Assembly (NCBI GenBank): GCA_009746045.1
Contig: RPFO01000059.1
Coordinates: 1,805,716-1,869,715, forward strand
Reading direction: 5' to 3'
Origin: Mesostigma viride
Lineage: Eukaryota > Streptophyta > Mesostigmatophyceae > Mesostigmatales > Mesostigmataceae
DNA: 64,000 nucleotides
The notes beneath the pieces were generated by a model. The model had not been told where the DNA came from, did no database searches, and worked only from the letters and a program-made list of their open reading frames with translations. A program made the translations under genes and the position numbers. Of the stretch, positions 33,186 through 44,224 are shown piece after piece. Positions within the stretch are counted from its first letter, which is position 1. The number at the start of each line of letters is the position of its first letter.

Positions 33186-35434
33186 CTACACACCAGTAGC
33201 CTGAAAAGTACCACGGGTGGCCAAAAGCACATCCAGGTACGCCCGGTGATGAGCAACATCAGCAGGGTTATCATGCCTGTCTACATGGAGGAACACATCC
33301 TCCCAGACGCCATCAGGATACATGCCGAGGAAAGCCCAGTAGTAACGATGCTGTGTCAGGACCACCTGTCCACGGGCCCAGTCAAGGAACCCACACTGAA
33401 ACTGTCGCACGAAGGGCTCTGCCGACAGCAGAAGGAGGGCGCGCAGGAGGAACCGATGGAAGACCAGCTCACCACGAGCAACAGAGGTGAAAAACAAATC
33501 CAGGAAACGTTCCACGTTGCCGGGCCACAGACGCACGTGCCGAATCTCACGACCCTGCCAGCGGCGCAAGCACTGACGGGAGCCGTAAGTCGACAGGTGG
33601 GTACCCGTCGTACGCGGAGGCTGGAACCCAGGCTCATCCAGCCCCTGACCCGGAAGGGGCGCAGGGCGACAAGCATCCCACTGCAGGCCCGGCTGGATGC
33701 GCAGGGAGTAGAGAGCACCCGCAGGGACAGGACGACTGAAGTACATGGCATCCGAGGGCATGATCCACAGGGGCTGAGGATACGCCCACTGGACATCACC
33801 ATAGGTATAGCAAGGATCGTTAGCAGCCCGCGCCCAACGATATATGACCCTCTGCGCCCGCACCTCACCATCAAACAACGGATCGGCCAGCACCACCATA
33901 TTAAACGGAGGCCTATCCGTCTCTAGTGGGAGGTTCATCTCCTGAGGTAACGAGGAGGCGTAGCAAAACTGAGACGATGACACCGTGTTGGTAACTACAC
34001 TGGCCACACGAGGGAGAGCCACAGCCCGACAGAGGGCGGCGGACATGGCCAGTCCAGCGACCGCAACATCGGACACCTGCGGATCTAGATGGGCCACTGT
34101 CGGAAAACGCTCACGGTCCGCGGCGGACAACACACTGAGCAGTTCTACCGCCCTGACATGCCGGAACTCTACCTCACTGACACGCGTGACCGAAGCCGAG
34201 GACGCCGCAACAGGAGCAACGCGCGGTCGGTGGACGACGGCGGAGGCAGGCGCGACAGAAGAGGCGGTGGCGGCGGAAGTGGCGACAGGGGAAAACGTTG
34301 TGGCCGGTCGGGCGGAGGTCCAATCACCCATGGCCGAATCATACGCATCCTCGGTAGTGTCAAACACCCACTTGCCCGTCGACGCCTTGCCCAAATCTGG
34401 ATGACGCTGAGGCTCGGTCGGCTGAGCAGGCGCGGCGGCGGCCGCCACGGACAGAGCGACAGCGGCCGGCTGAACAGGCGTGACGGAGGGCTCCACAGAC
34501 GGAGCGACAGCCGCCGGCTGAACAGGCGTGACGGAGGGCTCCACAGACGGAGCGACAGCGACCGGCTGGACAGGTGTGACGGAGGGCTCCACTGGCGGAA
34601 GGTGGGCGACCGGTTGAACAGGCGCAACGGAGGACGCCACGGACACAGGTCCGACAGCCGGTCGAACAGGCGCGACGGAGGACACCACGGACGGAGGCTC
34701 GACGGCTGGCTGAGCGGGAACCGCAGACGGAGGTGCCGCGGTGAATGCAGTGAATGCCGACAACAACGCCTGGAATTGCGCTTGCATCTCCACGACGACG
34801 GTCGAGAGACTGGCGACAGCAGGGTCAACGGCGGAGGAAGAGACTCTGCAACCGAGGAGACCGTCACCGACGACCCTGGACCAGAGGAACCCGGCCGCCC
34901 GAGGTCCGGAGGAAGATCCGTGAGGGGCATGGAAGCTAGAACCTCCGCAGCCACGGCTGGTGGAGCTGAGGTTGCCTCATCTTCACGCTCCATGAATTCA
35001 ACAGCCCTCACGAGGTCACAAGGGAACTCATCGAGCTCCGCATCCCCCTCAGCCGGAAGCCAGGGAAAAATATCCCTAATGCGCGCACGCCCATCCGGAG
35101 TCGATAGGTATGAAAAAATGCGCGGGCCCTGCAGCACGGCCTCTATCTGTGCAAGCGCAGGACAGCGTGAGCCACACCCGAGGACACAACGGCCAGCGTC
35201 ATCGAAGCTATGCACAGCTAGATGTTGGCCCAGAGGGTCGGAGGCATGCCACGAAATACCGCACAGCGCTGTCCGGACTAAGGCCGCTCGGTCAGGCGTG
35301 AGGGCCGCATGCACGCGGCCGCCCGGGAAGCAGCTCCGCGAGACCCATCGGCCTGGGAGCACCTCGTGGAATAACTGAGGATCTGGAGACGGAGGAGCAG
35401 CCAGGCGCTCCTCGTGAGGAGTAAGCGTCGCCAT
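33186..35434 (-). pseudogene. Gyp-2 ORF3: conserved unknown protein after pol (one frameshift)
   Basis: Likely start MATLTPHEER at 35434, about 75 bases after the pol stop. The N-terminal domain (LPGRWVSRSC, HSFDDAGRCVLGCGSRC, IRDIFPWLPAEG) is closely matched in Gyp-3. A frameshift near 34800 leads to a helical MEMQAQFQALLSAF block, then a Pro/Val/Ala minisatellite of about 16 residues (VEPSVTPVQPAAVAPS; 34440-34700), then the C-terminal domain (DRPPFNMVVLADP, LRRWQGREIRHVRLWP, GFLDWARGQVVLTQHR). No known family recognised. Cys residues in the N-terminal domain may bind metal, which is inference. Confidence 0.65.
34440..34700 (-). repeat. Minisatellite inside Gyp-2 ORF3
   Basis: Four to five imperfect copies of a roughly 48-51-base unit encode VEPSVTPVQPxAVAP-type repeats. 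The corresponding part of Gyp-3 is Pro/Ala-rich but not repeated in the same way. Confidence 0.6.
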
Positions 35435-35509
35435 GAAGGCTGTGGAGGGGGGGGACAACCATCCGCCCCATACACAAAAGGAAGAACATAAGGCAAGGAG
35501 GACAAACAA

Positions 35510-38500
35510 CTAGAGATGGTGCAGGTTTTTGTACTCCCTCAAGAGGCGACTACACCCATCTAACTCCGACTCGGAGTACCATACTCTATCTACCTCCCCA
35601 CGGGCATACAACCACTTAACCTTGTACTGGCGTTGAGTACCGCGGCCCCTTTTTACATCTCTGTGGGCCACGATACTCTCTACCTCATCCTCTACTTCAC
35701 CAGTGTCAGGGTTATGTTCCAAGGGAGCAGGAGCTAACTCTCTACCAGCAAACGTACTCTGATGATACAGTTTGAGCTGACTCCTATGGAAAGAGCGAGA
35801 GTGGGTCTGCCAAGAGGAGGGAATATCTATTTCATAGAGGAAATTGCCTACTCTAGAAAGCACACGGAAAGGGCCAAGGAAAGCGGGCCTAAGCTTCACC
35901 TTCAGCTCCGCCTCAAACTTATGGGCGAAGCGCCCCACACGAGGGCCTTCTACCAATACGAGGTCGCCTACTTCTATCTCTGGGGCCCTTCTATCCAGTG
36001 AGGAACGCAGCCTATCTAAGTATTTGGCCTGTGCCTTGTGGTATCCTGCGATGGCCTGGTCATGAGCGTTTTTCATCTTAGACAGCAATTCATGAACACC
36101 AGCAATCGTTTCACGAGACACAGTATCCTTATCACGGAGAGGACTAGCTAAAAGAGAGGTGGGGGTTAAGGGTTGACGACCAGTGTCAAGGAAGAAAGGG
36201 GTCAATCCATGCGCAGCTTGAGGACAGTTGTTCAAAGAAAATTCAACCAAACATAGGTAATCTTCCCAGTCACTACCAGACCCATTTACATAATGTCTGA
36301 GGGCTTCTTCTACCACTCTATTTAAACGCTCTACTAGGTGTGAGGAGGAGGAATGGTACGCAGTGCCAAACGTCACTTTAGTACCAATAGCAGCAAAGAA
36401 CTCTGTCCAAAAGTCTGAGGTAAACAACTTGTCCTTATCAGAGATAAACTGCCTGCTCAACCCATGGTAACGATAAACATTCTGAAGGTACAGCTGGGCA
36501 CAGTCACGAGCAGTAAGCTCCAAGGGACAAGGGACAAGATGACAACGTCTAGTAAGGCGGTCTACAAACACGAGGATCTGCGCATTGCCTTTAGGATTCT
36601 TTTTAAAGGGACCCACAAAATCCATCATAATGGAATCCCAAGGCATTATAGGATCAGGGAGGGTACGAGGTTCTGCTATCTGACCCACATTACTAGGTTT
36701 CATTTCCTGGCATGACTGACATGTCCTAACATATTCATCCACATCACTGAGGAGGGAGGGCCAGAAGTATGAACGGGTTACCAAATCCCGCACACGCTTC
36801 CCGCCCTGGTGAGCAGCTAGATCATGTAACTCAAACAACAAGGAGGAGCGGCAAATCGGAGGAACATACAAACGCCATTGCGGAGGATCATCCTTTAACA
36901 GCACATACAAGAAGCCACCCACAAACTTGCACGGGTACTTCCCAAATTTTTGAGGGTGTGAGGAGATTGCGGTCAAGGCTTCCGGCTCAGTGGCCGTAAA
37001 TCTACTGATGAGACGCTCTAAATCCGACGTAGGATTGGCTACCGAGGTATCTACAGAGGGTTTGAACAAGTCACCCACAGCTTTACCGAAAAGGAGGGGT
37101 GGACCAGAAGGAACAACATTACCATACGACTTCCCAGCCCTAGTGGAAACATGACTTAGGGGACAAGAAATAATTTTATTAGTATCCTCCCCCTCCCCCA
37201 AGGTGACAGGTGTGCCCTCACACCGCAGAGAAAGGCCTACATGGGAGAGGAGATCGGGAAAACGGACAGAGGTATGGAAAAGGTAGGTATACTGCCCGTC
37301 ATCAGGGACGTCACCATAGGGGAAAACACCAAGAGGAGTAGGAACGAGGGTGGTAGTGAGGACATCTAGATCCTCGAAAAAGGAATAGTCAGGACGTCGG
37401 GATAAAGCATCAGGGACTATATTATCTACGCCCTTGACGTATTGCAATTTAAATGGGGCGAATTGCGCAAGGAATTCCATCCACCGCGCTTGCCGAGGAG
37501 TGAGGTTAGGTTGTGACAGGAGGTGAATCAGAGGACGATGGTCGGTTTGAATAATCAACCGGTAAGGGTCAGCATCACAAGGTTCGCAGATACAGACATC
37601 GAACTGGGCCCCTTTGAGGAAATGTTGCCAAGAGTGACAGCAATATACCACAGCTAATAACTCTTGTTGATGAACTGGGTAGTTGCGTTCAGCAGGTAAC
37701 ATAGTCCTAGAGATGTATTCGATGGGTTGCAAACCATGACCCTGGTCTTGGAGGAGAACACCCCCAATCGCTACCTTACTAGCGTCAGTAGCTACTACAA
37801 ATGGTCGTGAGGTATCGGGCAAGACGAGGACCGGAGGCGAGAGTAAAAGAGACTTGAGGGTTGTAAAAGCTTGTTGGCACTCAAGGCCCCAAACAAAAGG
37901 AATATCCTTCTTCAGCAGGTGGTTAATAGGAGCCGCGATAGTCGTGAACCGAGGAATAAAACGTCGGTAATAGGAGGCAAGACCGAGGAAGGGAACACTA
38001 CGACCAGACCGCACTTTAGCTCGCCTAGCCCACAAGGAATTAGCGGCCATAATATCTAGAACCTTTTTGAGGTCCACGAGATGGGTTTCGAAGTCAGGGG
38101 AATAAATAAGGATATCGTCTAGGTAAGCTTGTGCGCAAGAACGATCATGTTCAGAGATTTGAACCGAGGAAAAAGTGGGATCTTTGAGGTCAGAGGAGAC
38201 TTGAGGTAGGTGTGAGGTACCCATGACGGGTCTGAGGATGTCATTCATAAGCATCTGGAAGGAGGAGGGAGAATTGCATAAACCCATTGCCGCAACCCTA
38301 AACTGGTAGTGTCCGAAAGGAGTGGCAAAGGCAGTTTTGTGGCAATCCTCCGGAGCTATCCGCAACTGCCAAAACCCATCCGCGCAATCAAGGACAGTGA
38401 AACAGGAGGAACCCTTAACTTTATTAAAAATATCGTCTATTCTAGGCAAGGGGTATTTAGATTTTACAGTAATGTCATTCAATTTACGATAATCAGTAAC

Positions 38501-38740
38501 CAGGCGGAACTTGCCATTTGGCTTAGGAACTAGCAAAACACCAGCGGAATATGGGGAATTGCTGGGTTCTATTAAACCTGCCTCTAAAAGGTCTACGAGA
38601 ATCTGCTTTAATTCTTTAAGCTCTGTAGGGCCCATTCTATACATAGGGGAGTGCGTAGGAACAGCACCATCTTTAATCACAACACGATGCAAAACAGGAC
38701 GCGGAGGAGGGTATGAGGGGGTCTTTTCTTCAAAGACCTT
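35510..38740 (-). CDS. pol: Gyp-2 pol: RT, RNase H, integrase, chromodomain (internally deleted)
   Basis: A single open frame of over 1,060 codons. RT has LVPKPNGKFRLVTDYRKLN and YLDD in AYLDDILIYS; RNase H has ATDASKVAIGG, HQQELLAVV, QTDHRPL and DALSR; integrase has H-H (LHDLAAHQ), CQSC, MDFVGPF, SDKDKLF, VERLNR; the chromodomain ends ...LLREYKNLHHL. Between RT and RNase H, 35 residues present in Gyp-3 are missing in frame (VPFLG joined to LASYYRR), a deletion between two FLG repeats. The upstream end is cut from the protease by PB-2. Confidence 0.88.
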   Translation of the reverse strand, partial: KVFEEKTPSYPPPRPVLHRVVIKDGAVPTHSPMYRMGPTELKELKQILVDLLEAGLIEPSNSPYSAGVLLVPKPNGKFRLVTDYRKLNDITVKSKYPLPRIDDIFNKVKGSSCFTVLDCADGFWQLRIAPEDCHKTAFATPFGHYQFRVAAMGLCNSPSSFQMLMNDILRPVMGTSHLPQVSSDLKDPTFSSVQISEHDRSCAQAYLDDILIYSPDFETHLVDLKKVLDIMAANSLWARRAKVRSGRSVPFLGLASYYRRFIPRFTTIAAPINHLLKKDIPFVWGLECQQAFTTLKSLLLSPPVLVLPDTSRPFVVATDASKVAIGGVLLQDQGHGLQPIEYISRTMLPAERNYPVHQQELLAVVYCCHSWQHFLKGAQFDVCICEPCDADPYRLIIQTDHRPLIHLLSQPNLTPRQARWMEFLAQFAPFKLQYVKGVDNIVPDALSRRPDYSFFEDLDVLTTTLVPTPLGVFPYGDVPDDGQYTYLFHTSVRFPDLLSHVGLSLRCEGTPVTLGEGEDTNKIISCPLSHVSTRAGKSYGNVVPSGPPLLFGKAVGDLFKPSVDTSVANPTSDLERLISRFTATEPEALTAISSHPQKFGKYPCKFVGGFLYVLLKDDPPQWRLYVPPICRSSLLFELHDLAAHQGGKRVRDLVTRSYFWPSLLSDVDEYVRTCQSCQEMKPSNVGQIAEPRTLPDPIMPWDSIMMDFVGPFKKNPKGNAQILVFVDRLTRRCHLVPCPLELTARDCAQLYLQNVYRYHGLSRQFISDKDKLFTSDFWTEFFAAIGTKVTFGTAYHSSSSHLVERLNRVVEEALRHYVNGSGSDWEDYLCLVEFSLNNCPQAAHGLTPFFLDTGRQPLTPTSLLASPLRDKDTVSRETIAGVHELLSKMKNAHDQAIAGYHKAQAKYLDRLRSSLDRRAPEIEVGDLVLVEGPRVGRFAHKFEAELKVKLRPAFLGPFRVLSRVGNFLYEIDIPSSWQTHSRSFHRSQLKLYHQSTFAGRELAPAPLEHNPDTGEVEDEVESIVAHRDVKRGRGTQRQYKVKWLYARGEVDRVWYSESELDGCSRLLREYKNLHHL

Positions 38741-38742
38741 AG

Positions 38743-40441
38743 CCCCTAAATGGTCTGGCTGCCGATTTTCCGCCTAAAACTGAGTTACAGCCGACACGTC
38801 GGCCCCTTCTCGGGGGACCAAATGCCGCGAAAACTATTGAGAATTAGGAAACGTTTAGCTGAGAAGATCGAAAGTTTATAATTTTCCTCACAGCATGGTA
38901 CTAGGGTTTGCATACTTCTGACAAAGTTATAGAGGTGTTCTGGCCGGTCAAAGTACAAGGGGTCAGGGTACTTTTTCACGTACAACGTGCATTCCGGAAA
39001 ACGACGACCTGGCCATGGCGGCTTGCGCCCACGCATGGCATTTACGTTTGCGTTCGAATTTTCTGACCAAACTCAGGAAATTGATTTTATACGTCCTAAA
39101 GATGATACAGGCCAAGTTTTGGGTCGCGGGAATGCCATTTGATAGGTGTCGGCAGCGTTCTTGCTGGAAAAAACTGCGATCAGGCCGGACGATAGAAACG
39201 TTGACAGCAATACCTTTCCGGCGTATTTTAAAGGATATATTGGTTTCTTTGTACTTTTTATGATACATAGTAGTCGTAAACGTGCAAGGGTGGCCAGAAT
39301 TCGCCGAATCCAGCGACCATGCTGCACAACTTTGGTGTGCCGAAATGCGCCATTTTGCGGCCACCGCCTGGGCCAAGGTAACGCCATCTATGCCTGGTAA
39401 AGCTTAAGCATCGTTTTCATATCGATGTTTGACGTTTATATATACGTTTTAGCTTGTGTAGCACATTCTTTTTGCATTATTCATGCTCTTTCTTGACCCT
39501 GGCCTGGCCCCTTTCTAAAACACCCTTCTTAGATGCTTCCCTCAGTCAGTTGACCTGCCACAGGGTGATGGTGATAAGTTTTAGAGGCTGTATGGGTTTG
39601 AATACCTCCATATATGTTTGTTATACATTTCCCACACACATATTGCATGAGTGTGAGGCAGTTGGCTGGTCTCTGTGGCATCATCAAGCATGTAACCGGT
39701 GAGTAGAAGCTTCCCATTGTCAGCATGTGCCACCAGGTGTGCTGGCCATCACCTGGCAAGCTATAGCAGCTTAGGCCTAGTTTATCCTTGCTAGGGCAAG
39801 CTGAAATAGGCTTAAAATCACTAGTTTGTTGGTGGCTGCCTCCTAGAATGCATGCCTTGCGTAGGGTATCCGTACCACGTTACCTACGTGCATGGACAAG
39901 GTGGCACCTGCACATAGGTGCCATGTAAGGGCAGTGTGATGATGCAGTTATGTTTCCCCATCATTGTGGAAGGGAAATGTATTGTGTGGCATAGTTGGGG
40001 GCCATATTAGTAGGTATTAGTAGGTAGTATGCCCACTCCTACCCCCTTGGTTGCTTTTTACCAACGGTACCCCTATGGGCTGTACTGGGTGTAACTGCTG
40101 GTATACCCACCCAAATGATGACCCCAATGGCTCAAACTGTTCAGCAACTAATTGTTTATCATCCCTGAAGTGGTAGGTGCCTAGCTCTTACAACATAACT
40201 CAAAATGCACATTCTACCAAAAATGAAAACGCTCGTCTTGACCCCCCTGACTTTGACGGCAGTTATACATGGCCTACCCTGCATATATGTAAGGTTGTGA
40301 TATACCAACCCGAAGGGCAACTCATGGACATGCTTGGCCCCCAAGGACAGCCATTGGATATGGGTGGGTTGGATGGCATCTGGTTTGCAAAATTGTGAAG
40401 TTACAGCCGATGCATCGGCAGTATTTCTGCCCATTTAGGGG
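38743..40441. mobile_element. PB-2: non-autonomous TIR element in Gyp-2
   Basis: Perfect inverted ends CCCCTAAATGG (38743-38753) and CCATTTAGGGG (40431-40441) with TTAG on both sides (38739-38742, 40442-40445); removal restores the Gyp-2 codons for DSSKVFEE. No convincing ORF and no transposase. Near each end is GTTACAGCCGA followed by a small palindrome (GCCGACACGTCGGC; GCCGATGCATCGGC). C-rich ends with a TTAA-like duplication suggest a piggyBac-type or TTA-targeting family. Confidence 0.7.
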
Positions 40442-40445
40442 TTAG

Positions 40446-41249
40446 AGGAATCAATAACAGCCATGTAGCGGGCTAACTCCGTTTTGTCAAACCCTACTCC
40501 TATTGCATTGGGTTTATCAGGATCTATTCCCACATTATTAATAGGTATTTCTTGTATTTCCAATAGGAGGAACATACATAATAAATATCCATTTTCCATT
40601 AGTTCTGCTCGTAATTGATCTTTAGTCATTATGACATCAGTTATACTACGCCTAGGAGGAGGCTGAGGAGGAGGCGGAGGAGTAATATCCACCAAGGAAA
40701 GATTTTCTACCTTATAGTGTCGTTCAGGCACCCAATAAGAATTGTCAGGGAACCAGATAACCATAGTGTCATAATTAATAGTGATTTTGTGGTCTTGATG
40801 CCAATCTAAGCCCAACAATATATCCGCAGTCGTTATAGGACCTATGGTCGCCACCAATTTAATCTGGCGACCCTGAATGAGGAGTGGTAAGGATACAGTC
40901 CCAGGAGAGTGACTGGTGCGACCATCAGCATAGTGTACAGTCACTGGAGAGGCATGAGGGGTAGATACTAATCCTAGTCTCCTAACAAGGGCCTCACTTA
41001 CAAAGGAGCTGGCAGCCCCACTATCTACGAGGACAGAAACATTGAGGATATCATGAGGACGCAGAAAAGGGTCTACCACGGTAGTAGGAACGGTAAGGCC
41101 ACCATTTAGAAACATCAAAGGACGCACACGCAGGGGTGCAGAGGATGCAGCATCCACAGTAGTGACAAAAACAGGTAAACAAAAATTTTCAGGGCTTGGG
41201 GTACTAGCTGAGGACCTGACCAGGCTACCCCCTGCTGACAGGTCTACTG
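40446..41249 (-). pseudogene. pol: Gyp-2 protease region of pol
   Basis: Minus-strand frame from the gag overlap (TVDLSAGGSLV...) through the aspartic protease (VSVLVDSGAASSF, LLGLDWHQD) to MAVIDSS, where PB-2 interrupts before RT. Matches the N-terminus of the Gyp-3 protein closely. Catalytic DSGA is kept. The protease cleaves Gag-Pol in the particle. Truncated only by PB-2. Confidence 0.8.
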
Positions 41250-41256
41250 TTTTCCC
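41244..41256 (-). promoter_or_regulatory. Gyp-2 gag-pol -1 frameshift site
   Basis: The minus strand reads G GGA AAA C just before the gag stop (TAG at 41244-41246). GGGAAAA is a canonical -1 slippery heptamer, and the -1 frame is open from here through the protease. Gyp-3 has GGGGGAAC at the same place (50715-50722). Confidence 0.6.
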
Positions 41257-41362
41257 TCCCCCCCTACATCATCCAAGGGAACGAACCCCGGAGGAAACCC
41301 GGGTGAGAAGGCCATTGCTGGAGAATCACGCGGGTATTGAGAGGGGACGGCATCCTGATCAG
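41244..41362 (-). pseudogene. gag: Gyp-2 gag C-terminal remnant
   Basis: Encodes DQDAVPSQYPRD ... GFVPLDDVGGEGKQ, matching the Gyp-3 gag end. The rest of gag lies at 54301-55601, separated by the tandem dimer and Gyp-3. Confidence 0.8.
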
Positions 41363-43281
41363 AATCGGATTTCTCTGAAAATAGTTTATTAAACAGAATG
41401 CGGGAAAGAAAGGGCCGCCACAACCTTGTGGCTGTACATGCAGAGAGGCTTGTTAGACGAATGGGGACGACTTGTTGTTTACCGGGGAATCCTACTGGCA
41501 ACTAGCTTTACCTTTTGTAAGTCAGGCGCCGTTTGTTTGAACGGCCGGCCATGTGTGGAATGCTGACGGAAGTTGCGTCAAAAAGCTGTAATAAAATCTG
41601 ATGTAACCAGCACTCACCAATTGATTGGTGTGCTGCTTGGTTGGGTAGTGTGTTCAGGGTTGCATTCGAAGAGTACACATGGCCTGACAGCTCAGAGGTG
41701 TGACAGATGAGCTGGCTGGCTGAATTATTAAATTGTCAGCGTTAGGATATTTCTGGTTTTGCCGTTTTCCATTTTGACGGTAGGCTTGATAAGCATGGTC
41801 GGCGGGTTGTGACCCGTAGTAATTGTTTCTTTGAATGTGCTCACTGAAGCAGTATGAGCGGCCTCGCTGCTATGGCGGCGGGGCTAAAGAAAATTAGGCA
41901 AAGACCCCGTCCTTGCCTGCTATGAAGTCGCGGGCTATGCGACTTTACGGCAGGTAGGGGCGGTTTGAACGGAACGGAAATTTCACGTTACCAATGTGCC
42001 AAGTGGTTCTGGTTGGCACCTTGCTGGGCAGCGTCTCGGTGGTCATAGAAAGTGGGCTGGGCGCCCCGCCCCGGCTGCTGGTAATTCCAGCAGCGGAGCC
42101 AATCATGTCGACTAAGAAGTCCGCAGCTAATGCGGAAACTGTGCGAAGGTCAATAGATTAATTTGGATTCCATGAGACTGCGCTGGTAGTCAGTCAGCGG
42201 CCCACAGCCTAGGGCGCTGCATGGCGCTGCCTTCGGCTTGGTGCGCGGCCCTTTTTTGTTATGGGCCAGCGAGGGATATAAGGGTGACGCGCGGCCGGCT
42301 AATTTCTTGCGTTCCGGAAGAAAATATATTTGCAAAATTCCCACAAAAGGAACCGAGTATCGGAAAGGCGTCTCGGCTGGCAGTGGCAGTGCCTGGCCTT
42401 GTCGTCTCTCCCTGCTCAGCACCCGGCAGGTAGCGGTTCAAACCCTGGTGGCGTCGGAATGCGAATTTTCTGGGTTTTTATCTGGAAAAATATTTTGCTG
42501 AGGCGGCTCCGCGGATTCGCTAACCTTTTATCGTCGGGCCCCTTAGAGGGTTATTATAGCCTTGTGCGGGCTGAGTCGCCATGAAGGAGATGTTGCGACA
42601 CGCCCCACTTTGTGGTCTTTTTATGGAAGCGGCTACCCTCGAGGCTGCCTGGAAGAGGGGGGGGGATTCTTCTTCTTTTCTTTGTTCACTGTTATTGGGG
42701 CAACAGTGATCCTATCAAGTTTTGTTTCCTGAACGGCGACAGTGCGGGGGAGGAGGGCAATGGCGCCAGGGACTGGGGTGGATCGGGGGGCTCTTGCTCG
42801 TGCATGCGAGGGAGACGAGATGACTACTTAAACCTGCCTTTGGCAGGGGCTCTACTCATTGTTTTCAATCAAATGCTGGTTTTCTTGGGAGCTCAAGTGT
42901 CATAATCGGATTTCTCTGAAAATAGTTTATTAAACAGAATGCGGGAAAGAAAGGGCCGCCACAACCTTGTGGCTGTACATGCAGAGAGGCTTGTTAGACG
43001 AATGGGGACGGCTTGTTGTTTACCGGGGAATCCTACTGGCAACTAGCTTTACCTTTTGTAAGTCAGGCGCCGTTTGTTTGAACGGCCGGCCATGTGTGGA
43101 ATGCTGACGGAAGTTGCGTCAAAAAGCTGTAATAAAATCTGATGTAACCAGCACTCACCAATTGATTGGTGTGCTGCTTGGTTGGGTAGTGTGTTCAGGG
43201 TTGCATTCGAAGAGTACACATGGCCTGACAGCTCAGAGGTGTGACAGATGAGCTGGCTGGCTGAATTATTAAATTGTCAGC

Positions 43282-43858
43282 TGTTACGCCGCGGATATCT
43301 ACCTCCACCTCTACCTCTAATGGGCCTGATACTACCTAAACTGGTCAGGCCTCCTCTACTTAACCCTCTGGCGAAAGACGAACGTGACGGAGCTGATCTC
43401 AATGCATTAACGTAAGTGTTACTATAATACGCCATACAACCATTTATCAAAACCCGTTTACTCCAGGAATAGAGGAAGGAAACACAACTACACTGCCGTG
43501 ACCCAAGCCTAAATGTGTCAATTCACTTAACACACGCCGAGTGCACACACAAGGGGTAGAACGCGCATAAATGGTCACCAACGGTCCAACACGTGCGCTC
43601 GGGCCGACATGGCCCTCGCCTACAGATGCACGCTGGTCCACTAAATCTACTGATGCACGCTGGTCCACTACATTCTGCCACAGGATCAGGACCACTAATA
43701 AAGTACGCGGCGCGGCGCCCAACGGCACCCAATGTACCACAGTACTGTTACGAGGACAATAATGTCCCGGTAGGAGCCTAAACGTAAACCTAGGGACAAC
43801 CGAGGCAAAAGACCTAATTTACGTCCGTAACTACAACGAATTGTTACGCGACGTAACA
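43282..43858 (-). repeat. Gyp-3 3' LTR
   Basis: 577 bases; on the minus strand it follows a G-rich polypurine tract (43859-43874). Contains a short internal direct repeat GATGCACGCTGGTCCACTA near 43624-43671. Confidence 0.9.
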
Positions 43859-44224
43859 CCTCCCCCCCCACAAAGGTAGGGAGCCCTCTCCCTACGTACA
43901 GGGAGGAAAACAAGGGGTAGGAAACCTAATGCACCCAGCACACACTAACACAGTCAGCAGCCATCCAAGATACAAGGCACCAATAGTTCACACGGTCTCC
44001 ACCACCACGCCTGGAGGTGTAGGGTTAGCCAGCACCAAGCCTGGTGGTAGGTTCCCCTAACTGCCTGGAACGGAGTCCTTGCCGGGGGGAACGGCACTGG
44101 GCAGGACACACAGAGTAAACCAATCAGCCAAGGACCAAGAACGACCAGTCAACTGGCCAGAACATGAGGGCGACTCTACATACCGGAGGGACAACACCCT
44201 CAGGTCGGGCCTAAGGCCCTCTAT
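43859..44224 (-). other. Gyp-3 3' UTR
   Basis: Polypurine tract and non-coding sequence, matching the two pieces of the Gyp-2 3' UTR. No gene. Confidence 0.75.

Noticed and set aside
34089-35378. Long plus-strand ORF rich in Arg/Gly opposite ORF3
   Set aside because: It is the antisense shadow of the Pro/Ala-rich ORF3 and its minisatellite; no domain and no homologue opposite Gyp-3.
33186-35434. ORF3 as a retroviral envelope gene
   Set aside because: No signal peptide, transmembrane anchor, furin-type site or glycosylation-rich ectodomain is seen; only the position is env-like.
42076-42100. 18S rRNA-like string GGTAATTCCAGCAG
   Set aside because: Only a short hairpin (CTGCTGG/CCAGCAG); the neighbouring bases do not continue as rRNA.
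41363-43281. Reading 41363-41740 and 42904-43281 as LTRs of a small TRIM/LARD element
   Set aside because: The internal sequence resumes again after Gyp-3 (54075-54300) and no third terminal copy is present at the gag junction, so a tandem dimer fits better; ends are not TG...CA and no 5-base duplication is found.
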